In this document: one piece after another, positions 32,260 through 44,300 of the stretch
Position numbering within the stretch: the first letter of the stretch is position 1
Layout of the letters: every line of letters begins with the position of its first letter
Source of the DNA: Pelodera strongyloides
Taxonomy: Eukaryota > Nematoda > Chromadorea > Rhabditida > Rhabditidae
Direction of reading: 5' to 3'
DNA length: 64,000 bases
NCBI GenBank assembly: GCA_036852015.1
Contig: JAANDG010000100.1
Location: 268,227 to 332,226 of the forward strand
Notes under the pieces: generated by a model
Told to the model about the DNA's origin: nothing
Databases searched by the model: none
Seen by the model: only the letters and a program-made list of their open reading frames with translations
Position numbers and translations under genes: made by a program

Positions 32260-35200
32260 GCTTCAAATGTTAGTGCAAATGCACAGAGGTCATTAAAGGC
32301 CGCCTCAGCCTAAGTTTTATAAATTTTGGTTGCAAACGAAAAATTGGGGTTTCGGTCGAGCGGGGATCGAACCCGCATCTTCAGCTATCCGGGCCAATGC
32401 ATTTACCATTATGCTACCGGCACCCACCACCAACGATTGTTCGCAAAGCGAGTTAAGGTCCGCAATGGCGTCACACAGTGAATATACAACTGCCCGGGCG
32501 GTATTACACCATTAACCCAGTAAAGATCAGCCAAACCTGAGAAATAAGCTTCAAATGTTAGTGCAAATGCACAGAGGTCATTAAAGGCCGCCTCAGCCTA
32601 AGTTTTATAATTTTGGTTGCAAACGAAAAATTGGGGTTTCGGTCGAGCGGGGATCGAACCCGCATCTTCAGCTATCCGGGCCAATGCATTTACCATTATG
32701 CTACCGGCACCCACCACCAACGATTGTTCGCAAAGCGAGTTAAGGTCCGCAAAGGCGTCACACAGTGAATATACAACTGCCCGGGCGGTATTACACCATT
32801 AACCCAGTAAAGATCAGCCAAACCTGAGAAATAAGCTTCAAATGTTAGTGCAAATGCACAGAGGTCATTAAAGGCCGCCTCAGCCTAAGTTTTATAAATT
32901 TTGGTTGCAAACGAAAATTGGGGTTTCGGTCGAGCGGGGATCGAACCCGCATCTTCAGCTATCCGGGCCAATGCATTTACCATTATGCTACCGGCACCCA
33001 CCACCAACGATTGTTCGCAAAGCGAGTTAAGGTCCGCAATGGCGTCACACAGTGAATATACAACTGCCCGGGCGGTATTACACCATTAACCCAGTAAAGA
33101 TCAGCCAAACCTGAGAAATAAGCTTCAAATGTTAGTGCAAATGCACAGAGGTCATTAAAGGCCGCCTCAGCCTAAGTTTTATAAATTTTGGTTGCGATGA
33201 TGCGGGTTCGATCCCCGCTCGACCGAAACCCCAATTTTTCGTTTGCAACCAAAATTTATAAAACTTAGGCTGAGGCGGCCTTTAATGACCTCTGTGCATT
33301 TGCACTAACATTTGAAGCTTATTTCTCAGGTTTGGCTGATCTTTACTGGGTTAATGGTGTAATACCGCCCGGGCAGTTGTATATTCACTGTGTGACGCCA
33401 TTGCGGACCTTAACTCGCTTTGCGAACAATTGTTGGTGGTGGGTGCCGGTAGCATAATGGTAAATGCATTGGCCCGGATAGCTGAAGATGCGGGTTCGAT
33501 CCCCGCTCGACCGAAACCCCAATTTTTCGTTTGCAACCAAAATTTATAAAACTTAGGCTGAGGCGGCCTTTAATGACCTCTGTGCATTTGCACTAACATT
33601 TGAAGCTTATTTCTCAGGTTTTGGCTGATCTTTACTGGGTTAATGGTGTAATACCGCCCGGGCAGTTGTATATTCACTGTGTGACGCCATTGCGGACCTT
33701 AACTCGCTTTGCGAACAATCGTTGGTGGTGGGTGCCGGTAGCATAATGGTAAATGCATTGGCCCGGATAGCTGAAGATGCGGGTTCGATCCCCGCTCGAC
33801 CGAAACCCCAATTTTTCGTTTGCAACCAAAATTTATAAAACTTAGGCTGAGGCGGCCTTTAATGACCTCTGTGCATTTGCACTAACATTTGAAGCTTATT
33901 TCTCAGGTTTGGCTGATCTTTACTGGGTTAATGGTGTAATACCGCCCGGGCAGTTGTATATTCACTGTGTGACGCCATTGCGGACCTTAACTCGCTTTGC
34001 GAACAATCGTTGGTGGTGGGTGCCGGTAGCATAATGGTAAATGCATTGGCCCGGATAGCTGAAGATGCGGGTTCGATCCCCGCTCGACCGAAACCCCAAT
34101 TTTTCGTTTGCAACCAAAATTTATAAAACTTAGGCTGAGGCGGCCTTTAATGACCTCTGTGCATTTGCACTAACATTTGAAGCTTATTTCTCAGGTTTGG
34201 CTGATCTTTACTGGGTTAATGGTGTAATACCGCCCGGGCAGTTGTATATTCACTGTGTGACGCCATTGCGGACCTTAACTCGCTTTGCGAACAATCGTTG
34301 GTGGTGGGTGCCGGTAGCATAATGGTAAATGCATTGGCCCGGATAGCTGAAGATGCGGGTTCGATCCCCGCTCGACCGAAACCCCAATTTTTCGTTTGCA
34401 ACCAAAATTTATAAAACTTAGGCTGAGGCGGCCTTTAATGACCTCTGTGCATTTGCACTAACATTTGAAGCTTATTTCTCAGGTTTGGCTGATCTTTACT
34501 GGGTTAATGGTGTAATACCGCCCGGGCAGTTGTATATTCACTGTGTGACGCCATTGCGGACCTTAACTCGCTTTGCGAACAATCGTTGGTGGTGGGTGCC
34601 GGTAGCATAATGGTAAATGCATTGGCCCGGATAGCTGAAGATGCGGGTTCGATCCCCGCTCGACCGAAACCCCAATTTTTCGTTTGCAACCAAAATTTAT
34701 AAAACTTAGGCTGAGGCGGCCTTTAATGACCTCTGTGCATTTGCACTAACATTTGAAGCTTATTTCTCAGGTTTGGCTGATCTTTACTGGGTTAATGGTG
34801 TAATACCGCCCGGGCAGTTGTATATTCACTGTGTGACGCCATTGCGGACCTTAACTCGCTTTGCGAACAATCGTTGGTGGTGGGTGCCGGTAGCATAATG
34901 GTAAATGCATTGGCCCGGATAGCTGAAGATGCGGGTTCGATCCCCGCTCGACCGAAACCCCAATTTTTTTCGTTTGCAACCAAAATTTATAAAACTTAGG
35001 CTGAGGCGGCCTTTAATGACCTCTGTGCATTTGCACTAACATTTGAAGCTTATTTCTCAGGTTTGGCTGATCTTTACTGGGTTAATGGTGTAATACCGCC
35101 CGGGCAGTTGTATATTCACTGTGTGACGCCATTGCGGACCTTAACTCGCTTTGCGAACAATCGTTGGTGGTGGGTGCCGGTAGCATAATGGTAAATGCAT

Positions 35201-35280
35201 TGGCCCGGATAGCTGAAGATGCGGGTTCGATCCCCGCTCGACCGAAACCCCAATTTTTCGTTTGCAACCAAAATTTATAA
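32260..35280. repeat. Array of tRNA-like SINE units in head-to-head orientation
   Basis: About 288-bp units. Three full units (32290-33115) have the tRNA-like block on the minus strand; after a switch at about 33196 a truncated unit and seven full units carry it on the plus strand. Each block has an A box (TAGCATAATGGTAAATGC), a five-pair anticodon stem with loop CCGGATA, and a B box (GGTTCGATCCC) with a perfect T stem GCGGG/CCCGC. The acceptor stem pairs poorly, so these are SINE heads. Units are nearly identical, so amplification is recent. The whole array is flanked by a 13-bp direct repeat. The 61-codon frame in every unit is not a gene. Confidence 0.9.
33440..33516 (+). other. Representative tRNA-like block of the array
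   Basis: First full plus-strand block. Equivalent blocks recur at about 33729, 34017, 34305, 34593, 34881 and 35171, and on the minus strand at about 32345-32420, 32632-32707 and 32918-32993. It folds into D, anticodon and T arms, but position 33 is C instead of U and the acceptor stem has at least three mismatches, so a charged tRNA is unlikely. The intact A and B boxes could still recruit RNA polymerase III. Confidence 0.6.
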
Positions 35281-35287
35281 AATACAG

Positions 35288-35392
35288 GAATAACCAACTT
35301 GGAAACAATGAAGCAAAAGCTGAAACTTCAAAACTTCACTGGCGGGACTATCCGTCTCCTGCTGATGTTCGGCTTGACGATCCTGATTGCTG
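35288..35392 (+). CDS. Receptor exon: start codon and signal peptide
   Basis: Follows the acceptor AATACAG at 35281-35287. ATG at 35308 is the first ATG in the exon; 28 codons read MKQKLKLQNFTGGTIRLLLMF then GLTILIA, a basic N-terminus and a hydrophobic core typical of a signal peptide or signal anchor. The exon ends in phase 1 and joins 37369 to give GAT (Asp). Confidence 0.75.
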
Positions 35393-38300
35393 GTTAGTTT
35401 AATTCTTTACAATAATGTATGGAAAAATGGAAAATAACTCGAAAAGAGCTACGCTAGATGCTAGGAAGCAACATATAGGATTATGACAGAAAGTATGACT
35501 TACATGTAGTGCCCTACAGCTACTGAAGGTATTGCTAAACGAGCAAAATCGCAATTTTTTTGACAAAATAAGAATGTCGACCAAAGGGTAACTCTAATAA
35601 GTGACCGCGCTTCACAACGCTTGAGTACTTCCTAGGTACAATGTGAAGAACTCAGTAGTGATTAGATCGTTGTATAGCAAAAGAGCTCTTGTCTATAACA
35701 AAAACAAAAATAAAGGCAAACCCGTTGGCACAACATTTTCAAATGAAGAAAATTCTAGAGTAAAACAATAATCCATAGGAATATCTACTACTGATAGCCA
35801 GAAATAAGTATTCGTTCTAGCGGGATCTTTAGCAGCATATTATAGCAGACAGTATAGCGTGCAGGTAGACTCGTTTAAGGGGTCAGGCCCATTTCAAGTG
35901 ATACCTATTTTTGATGATTCCATCTGATTCTCCATGTCAAATATAGTAGGATACCATATTTTACGAATTTTCAAGCGCAAAATTCGCGCAGTACTCAGCA
36001 ATTTACCCGAGCCAGTCATACCCAATTATCTATCGCAGTTGTCACGCCCCTTCGCGCTAATTGGGCAATATACTCAATTGGGCGTGGCAAGTGCGATAAC
36101 GGCCAATCAGCGCGAATGGGCGTGCCAAGTGCGATAGATAGTTCGGTATGACTGACTGGTCATGGTAAATTGTTAAATAGTGTGTGAATTTTACGCTTGA
36201 AAATTAGAAAAATATTGCATCCTACTATATTTGACATGGAGAATCAGATGGAATCATCAGACATCGGAGTCATTTGAAATCGTCACTAACCATCACTGAA
36301 CAGCCCGAACTCATCAGAATACGCAGCACACCAAGCGTATCAGCATAGGGGTGGGAGGGCGGCACTATGAGACAGCAGTTTTTCGGTTTTAATATCTTAG
36401 AGCGAAATACCGGTCGGTTTTTGAAACGCATCTCAAGTACTTGCATTCCTATGCATTTACGCAACGTGGGGTCTATTTGGGGTCTAGTTTATATCCTAAT
36501 TTTGGCTCATTTTGCACAAGAAAACAGGTGTACGCCATGCGTTTCAAAAACCGGCCGGTATTTCGCTTCAAAATTCTTATAAAACCGTATTACGCAACCT
36601 ATAGCTTTTTCTAACAAAAGATAAACAAATGCATACATGTTTTTAACAACCCTCGCATGACTCGCATGAGTCAGCGTGGAGATGCATACGTGAAAAATTT
36701 TTTCCTCAATTAACTTGCTCATAATTTCAAAAATATTACTGCGAAAACCGCATTTCTATACATTTAGAAATCGCAAAGTTATTCCCAGGCAAACTGTTCG
36801 GCCAGGTACCGTAGGCAGAAACGTCAAAATAATCCGTCCATTAGCATTCTTTCTCTACATAATAATAGGATTAAAGGAACGCAGTCACGATATTTTCGCA
36901 CTTTTTATTTGATTTTCATTAAATATAGGAAGTTATGAAAAAATTCAGTATCAATATCAAGTTTCAAAAAAACAAACTCGGTGAGAGATTTCACTGAGAA
37001 TGGGAGTTACTCGACTACAGTATATACGCAATAGCCCGATCATAGGCTCATTATAATATTATGAATACCCTGCAGTTGTACACATCTGGGATATGCTGTC
37101 AGGAAATTTCATATTTCGCTTCCAGCCTATGCTCTGGTTTCTAGAAGTTTCTAAGCGATTCAGATCCTTTGTACAACTTTATCCTTTTGTTTCTCATAGT
37201 TCATAGTTGAAGGACATCCACAATTCATGGCTTTTTAATCGACGCGTGAGAGAGAGAGAGCTTGGTCCGACTAGAAATTTTTCAATATTTTTAGCGACTT
37301 CAATACTAGTCGAAATTGAATTGGCATTGTTGCCTTGATTGAGTATGATATACATACATTATATTTAGATTTGGCGCACGGAAAAAAGTTCGCCACATGT
37401 TACTCATGTTACGACAAGGGCACTCTCGAGGAGCACTGTTCGATCAACCCTGGCAAAATTGGAAAATGTCTCATGTTAACTGTAGTGACAAATTTCTCAA
37501 CCTCGACTCAGGTGTGTCATTTGCGCATACAATTTCCCGATTAGGTCCTGCAAAATAATATATTACCATAAAAATGCTAACTTATTTTCTATTGGTTATT
37601 CACTCGTAATAGAAAAAAAACGACCGTATGCAAAGCGGAACACTGAAGCATAGCAACCGCATTGGGTTGTAATACAAAGTATGCATATTGACCGTTCTTG
37701 TAAGATTTATTTGGTTGTTGATTGGCTGTTTAGCTGGCAACGACTTCGACCACACTTCTTCATCGGACTACCCAAGTTCACGGGCATACTACAACTACCT
37801 GGACAGATGGTATTGTCTAACAATAAACCCACATAAGCAAATTGACATATTTCATCGTGTGATTGCCCTGAGCGAGCTGCAAACATTTCCCAAAATACCT
37901 GCCATTGTACATTTAAAAAAAAATTACCTCACAGTCATTTAGTACGATTTTTCGAAAGAATCTTGCAGATGAGCAACTTCCAGCCAAGCACCGTTCCAGC
38001 CTAAATTCAGCAGATTTCTTTTATTACAGAACGTCTTCCGACCGCACGGACCGAGACCCTCCATTCAACATTGGAAACAGACGGCACGAAAGTTGCACCA
38101 ACTTTGACTGGGTCAAAAAGTGACCCAACGACACCTGCTGCCACGCAGGCGCCCACCACAGAGTCGACCACCTCCTCGTCCACGGAAACATACCTTGTCC
38201 ACACCTCCTCTTCAATTGCGACAACACGCCGAACAGCTTCCCCGACAACCCTGACCGTGAGCAACCACGATGAAACCTCTGAGCAAAGTACTTCTCACCT

Positions 38301-41300
38301 CTCTTTGAAAACAGCAGAGGAAACAGTGGGTACCTCAGCCTCTACCGAAATCCTTGCACCGCCTGATGCCACATTACCTACGTCCTCTCACCCGTCCTCA
38401 GAACTTGCGAAGTCAACCACTGTTTCGACGACAACAACTTTCATCTCAAGTGATTCCAAGACGATAATCGTGGATTCCACATCGGCAAAGAATCCAACTG
38501 AAGAACCCGTCTCGGAAAAAACGACCGAAGGTAGAACATCGGCCGCGCCCTCAACGAAATTGAAAACTTCGTCGTCTGCACTGTACTCAACGGTCACACC
38601 CAGCCCAATGGAAACGGAAACCACGATGATGTCAACCAGAACGACTGTGAGTTATTGTTTTTATTCACCCCTAAAACACAATAATAAGTTTTTATTCACC
38701 CCTCCTATATGTTTTTATTCACCCCTAAATCACAATAATAGGACGCCTTATCCATTTAATTTATCTTACTATGAGACTAACTAACTTCATGCAGGAGAAG
38801 CCACACGGTTATGAAACTTCTGGATCAGATTCCGCAGGATCAAAAGCAACCACAATGAACGAAGCCACCGAAACAAGCCGCCCACTTACGACCGTAATTT
38901 TCTGATTATTATCACATTGTATGATTGCTATTAAATATTATGATTATTATTAAATATTATGATGATGATTAAATCATTATTAATAAATAATATTATTAAA
39001 TTTTAGGATCCAGCGACCGTTGTCTTCACAATGGAAACGAAAGTTTATTCTACAGAACGAACCCCAACGACGCATCTGCAATCCAAGGCATCGCTGTCCA
39101 GTGTGTCTTTGCCTGCCGAACCTTCAGCGACAAGTCTTCCTTCACAAACTAAACCGCAAACAACGGAAACCACAGTTGAGAGTCTTACACCAACTTCTTC
39201 TACTGCCGAAACTCAGTCGTCCGACAAGATCGCCCACCCATCTTCAACAGTCGAAACGGATCCGACAGAAACCAAACCCAAGGAGACCACCTCAATCAGG
39301 ACGACGACGACAACGACGACGACAAAAACAATGGCAATCTCGGTCAGTGACAAGACTGCAGGAATAAGTGATTCTTCATGGTCAGCAACTCTTGTTCCCG
39401 GCAGCTCTGAGGCTACTTCACGTGTAACCAAGGTAATGGATGAGATGGACGACACCTCTACCTCCCCGCGTCAAGGAGAAACAACAGCGATAGGAACAAC
39501 GGTTGAAACTTCAACAACCGAATCCCGAAGCAGAACAACGATGACAACTAAGGAAACCGAAGCGCTGGAAACCGTAACGAGTTCCGCGAAGGGCACTGCA
39601 AGCACCGTACCCTCAACTGTGCCCGAGGACCTGACCAAAACGTCTTCTCTAGAGTCAAGCAGATGGCGGGAAGCCACAACGAAATCCATGAAAACCCCAA
39701 CAAGCGCAGCTGGATCCTCCTCTGCATCACGCACGAGCTCTTCAACAAAAGCGACCGAAGCAGGCAAGCAGCAGACCCCGCAACCGACGTCGGCCACATC
39801 GGCTGCAACTTCACCGACCATGGAAAAGGCCTCCGCACCTGCTGAACCAGCAAAGACCACTCCAAAATCAACTCCAAAGAGTTCTGCCTCGTCTGTATCA
39901 AGCTCGAAATCGTCCTCAACGAAACCCTCTGATACTGAGTTCAGCACCACTATGGATGAGATTACGAAGATCACTAAATCGATTCTTTCAAAGCTCTCCA
40001 CCCCAAAGCCGCACACCAGCGAAGCAGAAAAGACCGAGACCACTGCTGAGCCCACGCCGTCGCCGATGACAACCGTGACTACCTACGTGACCACCACCAA
40101 GAAACCAGTGGTGATTCTGGAAACGACCGCCGACCAGTCTCTGACCACCCAACTCCCCGGAAATGTAAGTTTCTTTTCCTTGTTGTATGTCTCTCACTTT
40201 TGAAGCGCTAATTAGGCTACTACACCTGTTTATTACACCAGCGCTTTTTTCATAAAAGTAGTGCAATGTTTTATATTTCCATAGGTTTCAGCAGATTCAA
40301 CTGAAGTAAAATTGATGCGGCTAATCACACCAAAATATCTACAATATGAAGTATTCTTTCAGGTGACCTTCATCAGCATCCACACCACGAACGCGCCTAC
40401 CACGGAAAGTAAGTGGTCATTCTGTTTTTTTTTCGCAGTACAAGGTGTTACAGTAGAGAACAAATAAGGTAACTGCCGACACGCATTGTCAAGCGCAACC
40501 AATAGAAGGTATTATTCTCAGCTCCATCATACTGCCAGCAACCTTGCCCCGACCACTTCTGGGACTCCGGTGACATGTGCTTCCTCGTCGTCCCCTGGCA
40601 ACAATCCGTCTCGTACATCAGAGCAATCAGCTACTGCCAGGTTAGTGTTTCGACGTTTTGGAACCGATTCGGAGAAAATTCCCATATTAATACATAGGCT
40701 CATTTTGCTTTTAAGCAACAATGTATGATATTCTTTTCTTTATACTTTTTGTTCTCATCATAGAAGTCTTTATATTGTGGTTTAAAAATCAGCACATGTC
40801 TCCTTATTCAAAGTAATGACGTATTTTTATTTATTTATTTATTTATTAAATAACACCGAGGTGTGCATCAAATAATATGATGAAGAGAAATCAGTGTAGA
40901 TATAACGAAACCAGTTGTACTGTAGTCGATTAGCAATCGGGTAAAAGAAAAATGTGAAGGTGTATTATCATACTCTTCTTGGTCCTGCTTTACATAGTTT
41001 TGCAAATATTTCCCCAAATCCTTTGTTATATGGGCGACATTGTATTGTTACCTCAAAAAAATGGGCCACGAGATAAGAACTTCACAATTGGGCTTAGGTA
41101 AAAGTAACTATTACAACTGAATCTCAAAAACTAGCACAGTGAATACCCTCCACCCGCAGGCAACCTTATGCGCTACAATAAAATGTCGCAGCGCCGCAAA
41201 TGGCTTTTAGTGGATAATCCACTTGATTTTGGGAAACTTTGCAAAACTATGACGAAAAAAGAAAGGCACAAAATAACAAAGCACAGTGTTAGAATAAAGA

Positions 41301-44300
41301 CCCGCATCGATATATCCCGCATAATGTTTACAAGAAAAGAAACCAATCGAACAATGAAATACATAAAGCGATTAAACAAAGATTTGTATTTAATTCTTCT
41401 TCGTAGACAGAATAATAGCTTCTTCTTCTTCGTAGTCGAAATCAAATACCAAGGGTAATATGGGTTCCCTACCAGTTCATTCCATAAACTAAACGAATTA
41501 TCATTAACGATTCAAAGTAAGGGTATACTCTCGGAAGTTGGATGTAACATCATTTATTTCTAACATCGTAAGTAGATCATTTCTACCATCATTTCTATCC
41601 ATTGACTTTAAACGCCGACTAAGAGATTTTGAACTTGGTAATTGTAAAAGTTTGTCTGGGAGTTTGTTTAGCCATTTAGCCGTGCGAATAAAGAAACTGT
41701 GATAATAAGGATTCAGTTTTGAGAAGGGTACATGCAATTCAAAAGATGAAATACGACCTCTAGTTGGTCTCCAAGCATAGTATTTACTAAACGAGGTGGA
41801 GAGTTCTCCCTTGAGTAACTTGAATGCAAATACAAGGTCTTGCTTTATACGTCGTTGTTGCAGAGATAAAAGGTTAAACTTACGTAGCCTTTCGCTATAG
41901 CAAGGGATCGGAGATTGTCCAAAACATTTTTGAAAGATAATGCGCGTAATACGGGCTTGAACTTTTTCAACTTTGGTTATGTCTTTCTTTAAGTAAGGGC
42001 TCCAAACAACGCTTGCAAATTCAAGGATTGGCCGAACATATGTTTTATATGCTTTCAAGAGTATTAAAGGATTTCTCTCTTTTATGGTTTTGTTAATCGC
42101 AAACCAGGCTCCCATTCCTTTAATACACATTTTGCTTATATGATCGACGTATTGCCAATTGTTTTGCACTTGTATGCCAAGATCTCTAATTGTACTAACC
42201 GAACCCAACGCAAAATTTTTCACTTCGTAAACATATTTCATGTTATTTTTTCCAAGATATAATACACTGCATTTTGATTCGGATAATTCGATTTGCCAAT
42301 CATTGCAAAAATCTGATAGAGCGTTTAAAGAGATTTGGAGTAATTTATGTGCCTCTGATGCATCTTCTCTTTTGTATTGACAAAACACTTTACAATCATC
42401 GGCAAAACACCTTATTGAAATGCTCGGCGAAGTTTTTACTGCCTTTGGGAGGTCGGATATATAGAGTAAAAAGAGTAGTGGCGCTAAAATTGAACCCTGT
42501 GGGACCCCAGAGGGCGCTGCGAATTCACTTGAAAAGGTGCTATTATTTATTTTAACAGAAAAGGTTCTCTGAGAAAGAAAATCCTTTATCCATTGAACAA
42601 GTTGTTCAGGGAATCCCAATTTCCGTAGTTTGAAAACCAATTTTGAGTGGACTACCTTATCAAAAGCCTTTGCTATATCCAAATAGACTACATCAATCAA
42701 TTCCCCTTTTTCGTGAGAAGAAAGCCAGTTTTTCTGGCAATCCAACATCTGTAATTCTACAGATTTTCCTCTAATGAACCCATACTGCTCTTCTGGTAAA
42801 CAGTTTAGTTTCAAAACAAAACGATTTATTTGATTGAGGACAATCATTTCCATTGTTTTACATATAGCGCTATTTATGGATATTGGCCGAAAATGAACTG
42901 GGAGGGTTGGCTTTGAGATCTTTGGCACTGGGGTAACAATAGATTTTCGCCAGTTTGATGGCATTTTACCGGTCTCAAGAGAAAGATTATAAATATAGGA
43001 AAGAGGTTCCGCCAGTTCTCTTTTCAAAGATTTTAAGAAATATTGCGGTATTCCATCAGATGTAATAGAAAAGGAATTCTTTAATTTTCCCAAGGCTTTA
43101 TACACTTCATCCGGATAAATAGTAGGTATTTTATGATTTCTGTACGTAGTAGACTTTGTATGCATATATGGCAACCACCCATTATCATTTGTAAAGACAG
43201 ATTTAAATTGACTCCCAATAAGCTCAGCTTTTAGCTGATTGTCATAAACAGTATCTTGTGAATTTGGATCAGTGATTACCCCAATATTGCATTTTCCCTT
43301 TATACGAGCATTCACATAAGAAAAGAACTTTTTCCCGAATTTATTATCAAAAATTTTCTTTTCCCTGTGAGCGAAAAACTTTTGGAGCGCCTTTTCTAAA
43401 TTGCAGTTTATGTTTCTCATGATAGCTGAGTTTGCAACCGATGGATTTTGTCTATTGATAAGGAATAAACGACGTTTATGATAAAGCATATTCTTTATAT
43501 ATGCAGGAAATTTTGTTATTTGCAATTCATGATACCTGATTGGGACAAATTCTCCTATTAAATAACGGAGATACTCAGTTAATTTCTGTTCCAAATCATT
43601 TACATCAAGATAATATCCAAAGAAGTTTTCCCAATCTATTGATAAAGCTCTCGTGATTGAAGACCAGTCTGCATTTTTGAAATCAAGAATTGGTGTTCTC
43701 TTAGATAAAAGACTGGGTGAAAAGTTTACATTGAAAGTTATTGTATTGTGATCAGACGTACCAATGGCGGGCTCTACATTTAGCTCAGTTATAATATGAG
43801 GAGAACTGGAAAAAACATGGTCAATTATACGCTGTTCACGTGTTGGTTGATTCACAAAATAGGCCCAACCCATAGATGTGACAAATTCACCGAAAACCCT
43901 TTTCTTTAGCTGATTTTGGAGCGGGAGAAAAACAATCGTAGTGAATGTTGAAGTCGCCAACTACTATAGTTTCCAGGCCACAACTGCATAGATTTATGAT
44001 TTCATCATATAAGCTAGTATCAGCCACTGTTGTGCAGCCCGGCAAGCGATATATAATTACGAAACGTATTTTTGTAAATTTTACTATGTTCTCAAGATCC
44101 AAACATAGCACTTCGTAATTTGAATTACTTATGCTTTTTTGCTCTTTGCAAGTAATATTTGGATTTGTGAAAGCACAAATACCACCACCCCTTTTAGATG
44201 TACGATCCAGGCGAAATACGTTATAATCCAGCCCATCAAGTATTAAAGAACTACCTATGTCTTTTCTTAGCCAACTCTCTACACATATAAATAAGTCAGG

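Noticed and set aside
32330..35297. Ten near-identical 61-71 residue frames (GFGRAGIEPASSAIRANAF...)
   Set aside because: They are the antisense translation of tRNA-like SINE units; the Arg/Gly/Ile/Glu/Pro motif is the known false translation of a tRNA T arm. No splice sites, and the frame coincides with A and B boxes.
39213..40055. Val/Asp-rich minus-strand frames of up to 194 codons
   Set aside because: Antisense shadows of the Ser/Thr mucin stalk; the plus strand has matching splice sites and phases.
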